DNA of 55,858 nt. Origin: Candidatus Kaiserbacteria bacterium (GTDB taxonomy: Bacteria > Patescibacteriota > Minisyncoccia > Phycocordibacterales > UBA2100). Below are positions 16,035-24,602 of the stretch, piece by piece; position 1 is the stretch's first letter; every line of letters starts with the position of its first letter. The position numbers and the translations under genes are program-made. The stretch is from contig JAHFMV010000007.1 in assembly GCA_023267655.1 (NCBI GenBank), positions 1 through 55,858 on the forward strand, written 5' to 3'. Under the pieces are notes generated by a model that had not been told where the DNA came from, ran no database searches, and was given only the letters and a program-made list of their open reading frames with translations.

Positions 16035-16367
16035 ATGGACTGGCGTTTGATCGGACTTCTCGGGCTTAACTTTATCTTCTCGACTACGGGAGACAGCGTT
16101 TCCAAAATATGGGCAATGCATCCGCATTTGAAGTGGGCGTTCATTACGATTGGCTTCAGTATCTGCGCGGCCATCAGCTGGATGCTCGTCGTCCGACGAG
16201 CTGGTCTTGCCGTGGGAAGTTCGATTATGCTGCTTTTGACGATGCTTTCTACGGTGCTCATAGGATTATTGCTTTTTAAAGAGCAGGTCACGCGAGGACA
16301 AAGCGCCGGCCTTGTGCTCGGTTTTCTGGCCGCGCTTTTCTTGTTGAATATAATCCGAATTCCTTAA
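16035..16367 (+). CDS. Small multidrug resistance/EamA-like transporter, 4 TM
   Basis: 110 aa with four hydrophobic segments, the size and topology of SMR proteins (EmrE-like) or half an EamA transporter. The last segments read GSSIMLLLTMLSTVLIGLLL, FKEQVTRGQ and LVLGFLAALFLL, like the C-terminal FKEx motif of the drug/metabolite superfamily. The membrane Glu of helix 1 that couples drug and protons in EmrE is not evident (the segment has TTGDSVSK), so substrate is open. Confidence 0.75.
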   Translation: MDWRLIGLLGLNFIFSTTGDSVSKIWAMHPHLKWAFITIGFSICAAISWMLVVRRAGLAVGSSIMLLLTMLSTVLIGLLLFKEQVTRGQSAGLVLGFLAALFLLNIIRIP

Positions 16368-16393
16368 AAGAACGCAAACGCATGGGAAAGCTC

Positions 16394-16425
16394 TAACGGC
16401 CCATATGGTGTATTTGGGCCGTTTA
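16394..16425 (+). repeat. Intergenic palindromic repeat, copy 2
   Basis: Stem TAACGGCCCA/TGGGCCGTTTA with loop TATGGTGTATT. It is the same element as 11636-11668 in opposite orientation, one base shorter in one arm. It lies between convergent genes and directly precedes RNA candidate copy A. Confidence 0.75.
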
Positions 16426-16438
16426 GGCCTGACCTTTA

Positions 16439-16584
16439 GCGAGACGGTACCCGCGGGAGCAACTTCCAGAGAACATCGCGCAGCAAATACAAATACGTGA
16501 TGACATACAGTAGTAGATGTGACGTCATAAAATCCAGACAGGTTCGCGTTCGGGTGGAAGTTGCTCCCGCGGGTACCGCGAGCG
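16439..16584 (+). ncRNA. Structured RNA candidate, copy A
   Basis: GCGAGAC, then a perfect 22-bp helix (5' arm 16446-16467, 3' arm 16556-16577) closing an 88-nt core, then GCGAGCG. The core begins AGAGAACATCGCGCAGCAAA and contains GACATACAG, AGTAGATGTGACGTCA and GTTCGGGT, all shared with copy B at 30490-30634. The arms differ at about half their positions between copies yet remain complementary. It ends 2 nt before the gyrA stop codon (convergent), so it is outside any CDS. I recognise no known RNA family in it. Confidence 0.75.
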
Positions 16585-16586
16585 CC

Positions 16587-19073
16587 CTATTCCTCCTTCC
16601 CTTCCAAAACAACGCACGCGGCGATTTTGTCGCCGGAACGGAGCGTCATGACGCGGACGCCTTGCGTTTGGCGGCCGCTGGAGCGGATTTCCTTGAGATC
16701 GGTGCGGATGACCTGGCTCTTTTGCGACATCGCGATGAGCTCGCCATGTTCGCCGACGATGAGTCCGGCAATCACCGGTCCCGTTTTTGCCGTCACAGCC
16801 GACGTCTTAATGCCCGAGCCGCCGCGTCCCTGCACTTTATATTCTTTAATCGGTGTCTTCTTGCCGTACCCGAGCTGCGAAAGCACCAAGAGCTCTTCCG
16901 CACCGCCCTTCGGCGCAACGCCAGCGCCCACGATAGCGTCCCCGCTTCCCAATTTAATTCCCCGCACGCCGCCGGCCTGCCGTCCCATCTCGCGCACTTC
17001 TTTCTCATCAAAACGAATTGATTGGCCTTTGGATGTCACCAAAAATACGGTGTCGCCTTTGCGTGCAAAGTTTGCAGAAATCAACGAGTCGCCTTTGTCG
17101 AGACCGATTGCGATCAAGCCCGAACGACGGACTTCCTTGAATGCCGCAGCAGCCGTCTTTTTCACCGTGCCGTTTTTCGTCGTCAGCACAAGCGAAAGTC
17201 CGTCAGCGGCTTTTGTCTCTTTTGGCATCGGCAAAATCGACGTGATCTGCTCGCCTGCTTCGAGCGAAATGAAATTCATGATCGATTTTCCTTTGGTGGC
17301 ACGCTTGCCTTCCGGTAGTTCGTACATCTTGATCTGATACGCCTTGCCGCGATCCGAGAAGAACAAAATGTCAGAATGTGCGCTGGTCGTAAGGAGATGC
17401 GTCACAAAATCTTCCTCTTTCGTATCCAAATCGACGACGCCCACGCCGCCGCGCCGCTGGCGACGATACTCTGCCGGGTTCGTACGTTTGATGTACCCGC
17501 CTTGGGTGAGGACGAGCGCGTAATCTTCGTCCGCGACCAAATCTTCCGCCGAAAGGATCGTCGCGCCGCGCTTTACGATTTTCGTGCGGCGGTCGTCGCC
17601 GTATTTCTCGCTTACTTCCTTCAATTCTTTCTTGATCAAATCATTCATCTTCTTCTGACTCTTGAGAAGTGCTTCCAATTCTTCGATAAGCGCCTGCACT
17701 GCCTTCAATTCGTCTTCGATTTTCTTGCGTTCGAGACCGGAGAGGCGCTGGAGGCGCATTTCAAGGATCGCGTTCGCTTGGATTTCAGAGAATTTGAATC
17801 GCGCGATCAATTTGGCACGCGCATCGTCGGTGTCTTTTGATTTCTTAATGAGCGCGATGATCTCATCGATATGATCGAGTGCTTTTGAGAGTCCGAGAAG
17901 GATGTGTTCACGTGCTTTTGCGACGCCAAGGTCGTATTTTGTGCGCCGCGTCACCACTTCTTTGCGATGTTTGATAAACGATTCGATAATCGCTTTCAGA
18001 GAAAGCGTCTGTGGGACGCCATCGACGAGCGCAACGACATTGTAGTGGAACGTCTCTTCGATCTGTGTGTGTTTATACAAATAGTTCAACACCGTCTGCG
18101 GATTCGCGTTGGATTTGAGGTCTATCACGATACGAATATCACGTGTCGATTCATCGCGAATGTCGCGAATGCCTTCGAGCTTCTTTTCGTGCACCAAATC
18201 GGCGATTTTTTGCAAAAGGTCAGATTTATTCACGCGAAACGGGATCGAGGTGACGATGATTTGGTAATCGCCTTTCTTGTTTTCAGTGATTTCCGCGTCG
18301 CCGCGCACGACGACGCCGCCGCGACCGGTTGAATACGCATGTTGGATGTCTTTGTGGTTGAACGCGATACATCCTGTCGGGAAATCGGGGCCCTGGACGA
18401 ATTGCAACAGATCGTCCGTCGTTGCGTCCTCGTTTTCTATCAAATGGATCGTCGCGTCGACGACTTCTCGCAGGTTGTGCGGTGGAATATTCGTCGCCAT
18501 ACCGACGGCGATGCCGAGTGTGCCGTTTAAAAGGAGATTCGGGACGGCAGCCGGCAAGACGACAGGCTCTGTTTTTGTGCTATCGTAGTTCGCGACGTAG
18601 TTCACCGTCTCTTTTTCAATATCGCGGAGCATTTCTCCGGCAAGTCGCGACATTTTTGCTTCGGTATAACGATAGGCGGCCGCGCCGTCACCATCGATCG
18701 ATCCAAAATTTCCTTGACCGATGATAAGTGGATAGCGCATCGTGAAATCCTGCGCCATTTTTACCATCGCGTCGTAGACCGATACATCGCCGTGCGGATG
18801 ATATTTACCCAAGACATCGCCAACGACGGTGGCTGATTTACGCGTCTTTGCATTCGCAGTGAGCCCTGCTTCATGCATGGCATACAAAATGCGGCGGTGT
18901 ACGGGCTTCAAGCCATCGCGCACATCAGGAAGTGCGCGCGAGGTAATAACTGACATCGCGTAGTCGAGATACGACTCGCGCATTTCAGTCGAAATTGATC
19001 GCGGGACGATACGCTGCGGCGACGGAATGCCTGCCGCTGGTGCATCAGATTTACCCTTTTCGCCACGCGCCAT
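16587..19073 (-). CDS. gyrA: DNA gyrase subunit A
   Basis: 828 aa. It cuts and rejoins DNA to introduce negative supercoils with GyrB. The N-terminal [20 protein letters not shown] block, the active-site tyrosine in [13 protein letters not shown] and the C-terminal beta-pinwheel are present. The GyrA box [11 protein letters not shown] (residues about 540-550) favours gyrase over ParC. Length is normal. A TATACT box lies 9 nt upstream of the ATG. gyrB is not in the window. Confidence 0.95.
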   Translation of the reverse strand: MARGEKGKSDAPAAGIPSPQRIVPRSISTEMRESYLDYAMSVITSRALPDVRDGLKPVHRRILYAMHEAGLTANAKTRKSATVVGDVLGKYHPHGDVSVYDAMVKMAQDFTMRYPLIIGQGNFGSIDGDGAAAYRYTEAKMSRLAGEMLRDIEKETVNYVANYDSTKTEPVVLPAAVPNLLLNGTLGIAVGMATNIPPHNLREVVDATIHLIENEDATTDDLLQFVQGPDFPTGCIAFNHKDIQHAYSTGRGGVVVRGDAEITENKKGDYQIIVTSIPFRVNKSDLLQKIADLVHEKKLEGIRDIRDESTRDIRIVIDLKSNANPQTVLNYLYKHTQIEETFHYNVVALVDGVPQTLSLKAIIESFIKHRKEVVTRRTKYDLGVAKAREHILLGLSKALDHIDEIIALIKKSKDTDDARAKLIARFKFSEIQANAILEMRLQRLSGLERKKIEDELKAVQALIEELEALLKSQKKMNDLIKKELKEVSEKYGDDRRTKIVKRGATILSAEDLVADEDYALVLTQGGYIKRTNPAEYRRQRRGGVGVVDLDTKEEDFVTHLLTTSAHSDILFFSDRGKAYQIKMYELPEGKRATKGKSIMNFISLEAGEQITSILPMPKETKAADGLSLVLTTKNGTVKKTAAAAFKEVRRSGLIAIGLDKGDSLISANFARKGDTVFLVTSKGQSIRFDEKEVREMGRQAGGVRGIKLGSGDAIVGAGVAPKGGAEELLVLSQLGYGKKTPIKEYKVQGRGGSGIKTSAVTAKTGPVIAGLIVGEHGELIAMSQKSQVIRTDLKEIRSSGRQTQGVRVMTLRSGDKIAACVVLEGKEE

Positions 19074-19135
19074 AGTCCAAGAAGTATATCAGAAATTACA
19101 CGAAATCGCTAGTAATAAGTACCTGAAAAATGGCT

Positions 19136-19498
19136 CTATTGAGACCCGAATTGGTCGCTCCCGCCATTTGCGTCCACACTCTGCGCATTCTGCCCCGTTG
19201 CCCCTACTTGGTTCTGCGCGGATGAGTCACGAATGTCTTTCAATTGATCTTGGGAATTCTGGTTGTACTGGTTTATTTGCTGCTGCGTTTGCTGGATGAA
19301 GGACGAATCAATCTGGTCTTGCGGTACGGCGCTCCCCTGCAAAGTCGGCATCGTGCCCTTCTGGATCTTGCGCAAGAACAAAAATCCCCATCCAATGAGG
19401 AGGATAATCACAACACCAATCGCAATCCCACTCGCGACGGCTTTCTTCTCGTCGTGCGGTTTGTCCTTTAAATTGTCTACAGCACTCTGAAGTACCAT
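19136..19498 (-). CDS. Single-pass membrane protein with Gln/Asn-rich tail
   Basis: 120 aa: a short cytoplasmic N-terminus, one membrane helix (SGIAIGVVIILLIGWGFLFL, residues 23-42) and a C-terminal half rich in Gln, Asn and Ser (QQTQQQINQYNQNSQDQL) that is probably disordered and possibly extracytoplasmic. No family is recognised. TAGAAT lies 6 nt before the ATG, predicting a leaderless mRNA. Confidence 0.65.
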   Translation of the reverse strand: MVLQSAVDNLKDKPHDEKKAVASGIAIGVVIILLIGWGFLFLRKIQKGTMPTLQGSAVPQDQIDSSFIQQTQQQINQYNQNSQDQLKDIRDSSAQNQVGATGQNAQSVDANGGSDQFGSQ

Positions 19499-19517
19499 CC
19501 CCCTATTCTACAACATC

Positions 19518-20138
19518 TTAAGCCTTGAGTACGACAACCTCATTTTCTTTCCCAACAACGTCTTTTTTCTTAATAGTCAGTTTCTCCTCCGCCTTCGTTC
19601 CTTCAGCACCTGCCTCTTTCAAGAATTGTTTAAGTGTTTTTTCATCATACCCGACCGGGATCACGATTTTCGCCTCCAAATTCACCGCCAATTTTTGCGC
19701 CTCTGATGGCGTGAGCGCTCCCGCGCCGCCGATAGGGACCATGAGCACATCCGGCGCATCCATTTCAGAAATGTCTTTGGGGAGTTCGGTTGTGCCGACC
19801 GCGCCCGCATACAAAACCGTGAGTCCGTCGAAAAGAACCGAATAGATAGTATTGATGCGCTTCGTCCCTCCATACATGGACGACGATTCGAATCCAAAAA
19901 CACCCATGTCTTTGATCTCGTATTCGCCGGGGCCCGTAATCGCAAAGGGTTGCTTCTCGCCGCGTCCTGCTTCAGCAACTCCATTCATATCAGGATCATT
20001 GAGGGAGACAAACGCGACGTCCGCGCCAAAATTCGCCGGCTTGAAATTCTTGCTCTGCTTCGACACCGGCCCGAATACAATAGTAGTATCTCCTGCGCTC
20101 GCCTTTACGCAAAAGCCTTCGTGGTACGTCAAAATCAT
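19518..20138 (-). CDS. Metallo-beta-lactamase-fold protein, UlaG-like, degenerate metal site
   Basis: 206 aa. It begins MILTYHEGFCVKASAGDTTI, as in UlaG/YycJ-like MBL-fold hydrolases, with TIVFGP and later GPGEYEIKDMGVFG and DVLMVPIGG strands in the usual order. The metal-binding HxHxDH motif reads VSLNDPDMNG, so most ligand histidines are gone and hydrolase activity is doubtful. The ATG at 20138 is chosen for its fold boundary and because TACATT lies 6 nt upstream. A longer frame to 20342 would run through an intergenic hairpin cluster. Confidence 0.75.
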   Translation of the reverse strand: MILTYHEGFCVKASAGDTTIVFGPVSKQSKNFKPANFGADVAFVSLNDPDMNGVAEAGRGEKQPFAITGPGEYEIKDMGVFGFESSSMYGGTKRINTIYSVLFDGLTVLYAGAVGTTELPKDISEMDAPDVLMVPIGGAGALTPSEAQKLAVNLEAKIVIPVGYDEKTLKQFLKEAGAEGTKAEEKLTIKKKDVVGKENEVVVLKA

Positions 20139-20182
20139 CGTCAAAATGTACCACCTCAACCCCCACTTGACAAGAAAATAAG

Positions 20183-20260
20183 GGTGGGTTAATATGCCTC
20201 CATTGAAAGGAGGTGCCGACCAACAACCCCGCTGCGAAGCAGGGCTGGTTCCAACCCACC
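20183..20260. other. Possible three-way-junction structure
   Basis: An 8-bp closing stem (GGTGGGTT at 20183, AACCCACC at 20253) encloses two hairpins: CCTCC/GGAGG (20197-20213) and a longer one built on CTGC/GCAG with outer ACCA/TGGT (20219-20249). It lies between the divergent starts of the MBL-fold gene and rpsA, outside both predicted transcripts. Strand is undetermined because all pairs are Watson-Crick. It could be a small RNA or a mobile palindromic repeat. Confidence 0.4.
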
Positions 20261-20272
20261 GATCAAAACCAA

Positions 20273-20307
20273 CCCCCACGAATACATATCGTGGGGGTTT
20301 TGCTTTT
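20273..20307 (+). terminator. Rho-independent terminator
   Basis: 8-bp GC-rich stem CCCCCACG/CGTGGGGG, then TTTTGCTTTT. It lies just upstream of the rpsA promoter and would isolate rpsA from transcription of the hairpin cluster. Confidence 0.7.
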
Positions 20308-20334
20308 GACTTTTTGGCTCTGTGCCTGTATATT
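20306..20334 (+). promoter_or_regulatory. Sigma70-type promoter of rpsA
   Basis: TTGACT (20306-20311), 17-nt spacer, TATATT (20329-20334). It predicts a leader of about 90 nt before the rpsA ATG, unusually long for this window. The leader has no clear Shine-Dalgarno sequence and may host S1 autoregulation. Confidence 0.75.
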
Positions 20335-20431
20335 GGCTCCACGCATTACTAGTTCTCTGCGTACGGGCTAAACCTCCTGTCTTCCTCAAAGGAACGGCTG
20401 CATGAGACGGAGTCCCCAAACGTTTTGAAAA

Positions 20432-21553
20432 ATGCAAAAAAATGCAGACAAATCTGCCGAGGCAGATGTCGATGAGGTGACAGAGGTGAAGCATGAGGGC
20501 CCGATGGCGGCTCTTTTGGAGTCAGTCGCCAAGCGCCCTGCGAACGATGACGTTGTCGAAGGACCGGTTGTCGCGATCGGCCGCGCACGAGTTTTCGTCG
20601 ACCTCTTCCCTTTTGGTACCGGTATCATCTACGGCCGTGAATATCTCTCGGCGCGTGAATCCCTCAAGAACACGAACATCGGCGACATCATCACCGCGAA
20701 GGTCGTCGGCACCGAACGCAAAGAAGGCTACATCGAATTGTCGCTGCGCGAAGCTCGACAAGCTTTGATTTGGAACGAGGCGGAGCAAGCGATGCAGAAA
20801 AAGACGGTGTTCGAACTCCCGGTCTCCGATGCAAACAAAGGCGGTCTCATCATCAACTGGCAAGGCATTTCCGGCTTCTTGCCGGCATCGCAACTTGCTC
20901 CAGCACACTACCCGCGTGTTCCCGATGGCGATAAGGAGAAAATCTTTGGCGAGTTGAAGCGACTCGTTGGCACCAAGCTTGAACTCCTCGTCATCACCGC
21001 AAATCCAAAAGAACAGAAACTTATCTTCTCTGAAAAAGGCGCGGGCTCGTCGGAGCGCTCGTCGCTCGTCGAGAAATACCATGTCGGCGATGCTGCCGAA
21101 GGCGTTGTCACGGGTGCGACGGAATTCGGCGTCTTCGTGAAATTGGAAGAAGGCCTCGAAGGACTCGTGCACATTTCGGAAATGGATTGGGCGCTCGTCG
21201 AGAATCCTAAGAGCCGCTACAAAGTCGGCGATATGATCAAAGTCAAAGTCATCGATATCAAGGACGACAAGATCTCGCTCTCGATCAAGGCACTCACCGA
21301 AGATCCTTGGAAGGCAGCCGCTGCGAAATACAAGAAAGACCAGACAGTGAACGCGGTCGTCATCAAGTACAACAAACACGGCGCGCTCGCATCGATCGAA
21401 GAAGGCGTCGCCGGTCTCGTCCACATCTCGGAATTCGCCAACGAAGAAGGCCTCCGCGCGGCACTCGAACTCGGCAAGGTCTATCCGTTTACGATCAAGT
21501 TATTTGAACCGAAGGAACGAAGGATGACCCTCTCATTTGCAGGAACCAAATAA
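20432..21553 (+). CDS. rpsA: Ribosomal protein S1 (S1 domain protein)
   Basis: 373 aa with four S1 (OB-fold) repeats. The best is the third, GDAAEGVVTGATEFGVFVKL through GLVHISEMDW, and the fourth keeps VAGLVHISEF. Four domains rather than six is common outside Proteobacteria. It binds mRNA on the 30S platform and helps initiation on messages with weak or no Shine-Dalgarno, which fits the many apparently leaderless genes here. The start ATG follows a 90-nt leader and lies in TTTTGAAAAATG with no ribosome binding site. Confidence 0.9.
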   Translation: MQKNADKSAEADVDEVTEVKHEGPMAALLESVAKRPANDDVVEGPVVAIGRARVFVDLFPFGTGIIYGREYLSARESLKNTNIGDIITAKVVGTERKEGYIELSLREARQALIWNEAEQAMQKKTVFELPVSDANKGGLIINWQGISGFLPASQLAPAHYPRVPDGDKEKIFGELKRLVGTKLELLVITANPKEQKLIFSEKGAGSSERSSLVEKYHVGDAAEGVVTGATEFGVFVKLEEGLEGLVHISEMDWALVENPKSRYKVGDMIKVKVIDIKDDKISLSIKALTEDPWKAAAAKYKKDQTVNAVVIKYNKHGALASIEEGVAGLVHISEFANEEGLRAALELGKVYPFTIKLFEPKERRMTLSFAGTK

Positions 21554-21574
21554 ATGTGGTAGTACGTGCGGACT

Positions 21575-21961
21575 ATGTCCCGCGTACGCAAGCTCACCGC
21601 TCGCCCTCGAATCCTCACCAAGGATCTGCGGAGCATTGAGGGCATCTGGATTCGGGATAGTAAGATCGCCCGCGTACGTGCGTCTGCATATATGATGGAG
21701 AGCGGAACACCAATCAGCCACGATATCGTCCTTGCGGCCATCACGGTCGTTCCCTTTTCGATTTTGTGGGTTGTGTACAACAACTTCCTCGGCGGCCTCG
21801 CGGTCGCCACTCTTTCCTTCGCGGTCTATGAATACGGCATACCGATGCTCCGTGGAAAGAAATATGATCTGCAGCCAATCAAAGAAAGCGCACTCGTGCT
21901 CTTTCAGTCTCTCAAACAATTGTCTGATTTGATTCGCTCCCGCGTCGTACGACGTGCGTAG
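21575..21961 (+). CDS. Hypothetical protein with two membrane segments, 128 aa
   Basis: A basic N-terminus (MSRVRKLTARPRILTKDLRS), two adjacent hydrophobic segments (about residues 50-85) and an amphipathic C-terminal helix. No family is recognised. GTG at 21566 is an alternative start. It lies 21 nt after rpsA and ends in a strong terminator, so it is probably co-transcribed with rpsA. Confidence 0.6.
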   Translation: MSRVRKLTARPRILTKDLRSIEGIWIRDSKIARVRASAYMMESGTPISHDIVLAAITVVPFSILWVVYNNFLGGLAVATLSFAVYEYGIPMLRGKKYDLQPIKESALVLFQSLKQLSDLIRSRVVRRA

Positions 21962-21973
21962 GCACCCAAGACG

Positions 21974-22010
21974 CACCAAAAAACTCTGCTTGAAGCGGAG
22001 TTTTTTGGTG
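21974..22010. terminator. Bidirectional Rho-independent terminator
   Basis: CACCAAAAAACTCTGCTT pairs with AGCGGAGTTTTTTGGTG, a stem with A-tract and T-tract on either side. It serves the rpsA-21575 unit on plus and the surface protein gene on minus. Confidence 0.85.
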
Positions 22011-22019
22011 CAAGTAATT

Positions 22020-24353
22020 TTAGAGCCCCGGATTAGGAGACGCGTTATTGAACCAATCAGCTGCTGAATTGTTATCGACGGTTAAACTTGAACGAGCTGC
22101 CGAATGGCCGTCTCCAACCGCCGTCATTCCCGGATTAAAGCCGCTGATATTCGTTCCCCACGAAATCGCGTCAACGGTCGTCGTTGCACCGTTTGCATTG
22201 AGAAGCAAAAGCGCGTCGCTTGTATTCGCGAGCCCGTTACCGATCTGATTTTCCAAGCTCACCATAGGTGTATTGCTCCAGAATGCGGACGTTGTCGAGG
22301 CGGCGGTCACAACCAGGAAACTATGCGCCGGAATCGTCGTTCCGTTTGGCAATTTATCGAGCGTTGTACCATCTTTTACCCACCAATTTGTAAGATCAAC
22401 TGATGATACGGTTGGATTGTAGAGTTCGAACCATTCGTTGGCAGTTTCAGCGCCGTGCCCTGCGACACTTACGTCGTAATACACTTCGCTGATGAGGAGG
22501 TGGTCGACGCTCTGTGTTGGCGGATTGTCGTCGTTCGTGATCGTACACGTCTTCGTATCATTTGCAGCAAGCGAAACGTTGCCATTTGCATCGCAATCCC
22601 CGCTGAATGTTGCCGTGTAGCCAGCTTGATTTGTTTCGGAGATCACGTGCGCACCCACACTGGTCGTCGTTGCCTGGCCGGAAGTAATTGCGATGCCGTC
22701 AACGAAAAGCGGAAAGTCAGCGACCACCGCGTCGCCTCCATCGTTGTTGGTAACAACTTTCAAGACGGTGAGCGTTGCTGTTTGTGGCACCGGTGCTATG
22801 TCGTTATTAGTAATCGTGCACGTTGCAGTACCGCCGTTCGGAATAAATACATTTGAGCAATTGCCATAGGTCGTCGTGTAGCCCGCGACTGCCGGCTCGG
22901 TGACCGAATACGTACCTGCATTTACCGTGAGATCGTTTTGTCCATCGGCCTCAAACGAGGTCGCATTACCGCCATTTACTTGGAACGAGAAATCGGTGAA
23001 GACTTTCGTGCCGTTATTATCGTTCACCACCACTTTCTTCACAACGAGCGTGCCCGCTTGGTCATCATTCGTGATCGTACAGACGGCGGAATCACCATTA
23101 GCTAGCACGACCGTGTTGCCGACGACGTCTGGACCACCGTTCTTTTGGCAGGAATAAATTCCACTCGACGTGTAGCCGCTTGGTCCGCCGCTCTCCGTAA
23201 GATCATACGATCCTGGCGTGACCGATGCATTCGTAACCGATCCGCTTCCGGAGACTCCGGAGAGAGGCGTCGGACCACTTGCGGAAAGAGTCCACGCGCT
23301 CGGCGTCGTGGTTCCTCCATTGTCATTAATGACAGATTTGATGAGCGTGAGCGTCGCTGCCTGCGGTGCAACATCATTATTCGTGATCGTGCACGTCGCG
23401 ATGCCGCCGTTTGCAAGGACGACATCCGTACAATTATCGTATGAAGTCGTATAGCCGTCAGCCGCTGGCTCGGTGATTGTGTAGGTGCCGGCATTTACGA
23501 TGAGATCATTTTGACCATCGGCTTCAAACGCTATCGCGTTACCATCATTCACCTTGAATGAGAACGTCGACGTTGCTGCCGAACCGCCATTGTCGCGGAT
23601 TACGACTTTCTTAACGATAAGCGTCGCTGCTTGGTCGTCATTGGTGATGGTACACGTCTTATTGTCACCCGCAGCGAACGTGATGGTGCCGTTTGCGGCA
23701 CAATCGCCACCCCAACTGCCGGCGGTATAACCTGCGAGCGTAATTTCTGACGCCGTGTGACTTCCGACTGAAACCGTCTGTCCTGAATTCCATGCGACAT
23801 TACCGCCATCAATCTTCGCTTGGAAATCAGCGGCCGACTTCTGCCCGCCGTTATCATTCACGACTGTCTTTTGGAGCGTGAGCGTCGCTGTTTGCGGTGG
23901 TGTCACCGGCGTTACGGTGATGGTCGCGCTTTTCGTCACGTTTCCTCCGGCTCCCGAACACATCAGGGTATATGTCGTATTTACTGTCGGTGACACATTC
24001 GTATTCCCCGAGGTATTTTTCGCGCCGCTCCATCCGTTGCTTGCCGTGCACGATGTCGCGTTAGTACTATTCCACGCCAAATTAGACATATCGCCCGATT
24101 GGATTGTTGATGGCGTTGCCGTGAAAGTCAGCGTCGGTTGTTGCGGTGGTGGTTGAGTCCCACATAATTCTGGAGAAATAAAGGGGACTCCGATACGGTG
24201 CCCAATTGCTGCCTGCCGTTCGCAAAGCCTCTCAACAAGTTTTTGTAAAATATCATCACGAGTCGGCCCACGACCTGAATCGGCATACACCACAGTGTAT
24301 GCGGCCAACAATAGTACGGATAATACGATCGCTATCCCCTTCCGAGCCAACAT
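22020..24353 (-). CDS. Secreted surface protein with five repeats and a lamin-tail domain
   Basis: About 777 aa. A signal peptide (GIAIVLSVLLLAAYTVVYADS) is followed by one PKD/Ig-like domain (about 75-150) and five modules of 85-100 aa, each starting TLxxxKxVxNDNGG and ending CTITNDD or CTITNND. These resemble SpaA/prealbumin-like collagen-binding (DUF11-type) folds. The C-terminus is a lamin-tail domain (LLISEVYYD, NEWFELYNPT, LTNWWVKDG). No LPxTG or membrane anchor is seen, so retention on the surface is unexplained. Upstream starts at 24365 and 24401 are possible. Role in adhesion to a host cell is inferred. Confidence 0.85.
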   Translation of the reverse strand: MLARKGIAIVLSVLLLAAYTVVYADSGRGPTRDDILQKLVERLCERQAAIGHRIGVPFISPELCGTQPPPQQPTLTFTATPSTIQSGDMSNLAWNSTNATSCTASNGWSGAKNTSGNTNVSPTVNTTYTLMCSGAGGNVTKSATITVTPVTPPQTATLTLQKTVVNDNGGQKSAADFQAKIDGGNVAWNSGQTVSVGSHTASEITLAGYTAGSWGGDCAANGTITFAAGDNKTCTITNDDQAATLIVKKVVIRDNGGSAATSTFSFKVNDGNAIAFEADGQNDLIVNAGTYTITEPAADGYTTSYDNCTDVVLANGGIATCTITNNDVAPQAATLTLIKSVINDNGGTTTPSAWTLSASGPTPLSGVSGSGSVTNASVTPGSYDLTESGGPSGYTSSGIYSCQKNGGPDVVGNTVVLANGDSAVCTITNDDQAGTLVVKKVVVNDNNGTKVFTDFSFQVNGGNATSFEADGQNDLTVNAGTYSVTEPAVAGYTTTYGNCSNVFIPNGGTATCTITNNDIAPVPQTATLTVLKVVTNNDGGDAVVADFPLFVDGIAITSGQATTTSVGAHVISETNQAGYTATFSGDCDANGNVSLAANDTKTCTITNDDNPPTQSVDHLLISEVYYDVSVAGHGAETANEWFELYNPTVSSVDLTNWWVKDGTTLDKLPNGTTIPAHSFLVVTAASTTSAFWSNTPMVSLENQIGNGLANTSDALLLLNANGATTTVDAISWGTNISGFNPGMTAVGDGHSAARSSLTVDNNSAADWFNNASPNPGL

Positions 24354-24477
24354 GCGGTTTCCCATAGAGCGCAAAAAATCTACGCGATCCCCCGCTCGCA
24401 TTTATAATACGCGCAGTATAGATCTCTTTTATGAAGACGCGGTTAACAAACGCCAAACCTGTGCATAACCCAGTACC

Positions 24478-24584
24478 GGACTTTGGCCTTGTTGAGAGAA
24501 ACATATATGTTTTTTGAATGCCAAATAGAATTTCGAATACAACTTCTATTGAGCAGGCGCGTCTCAACAAGAAGGCCAAAGTCG
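24478..24584. repeat. Long inverted repeat with 64-nt centre
   Basis: Arms GACTTTGGCCTTGTTGAGA (24479-24497) and its complement with one 3-nt interruption (24562-24582) flank an AT-rich centre of 64 nt. It lies between the divergent/convergent ends of the surface protein and pth genes. It could be a MITE-like insertion or a long-stem RNA like the candidates at 16439 and 30490, but shares no core sequence with them. Confidence 0.6.
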
Positions 24585-24602
24585 GTCCACGGGCATGCTC
24601 AC

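Noticed and set aside
16446-16577. RNA candidate as a MITE with terminal inverted repeats
   Set aside because: The terminal arms differ strongly between the two copies while the centre is conserved, the reverse of what a transposable element shows.
20194-20352. Short ORF through the hairpin cluster upstream of rpsA
   Set aside because: It would translate two hairpins, a terminator and the rpsA promoter; composition follows the structures rather than a protein.
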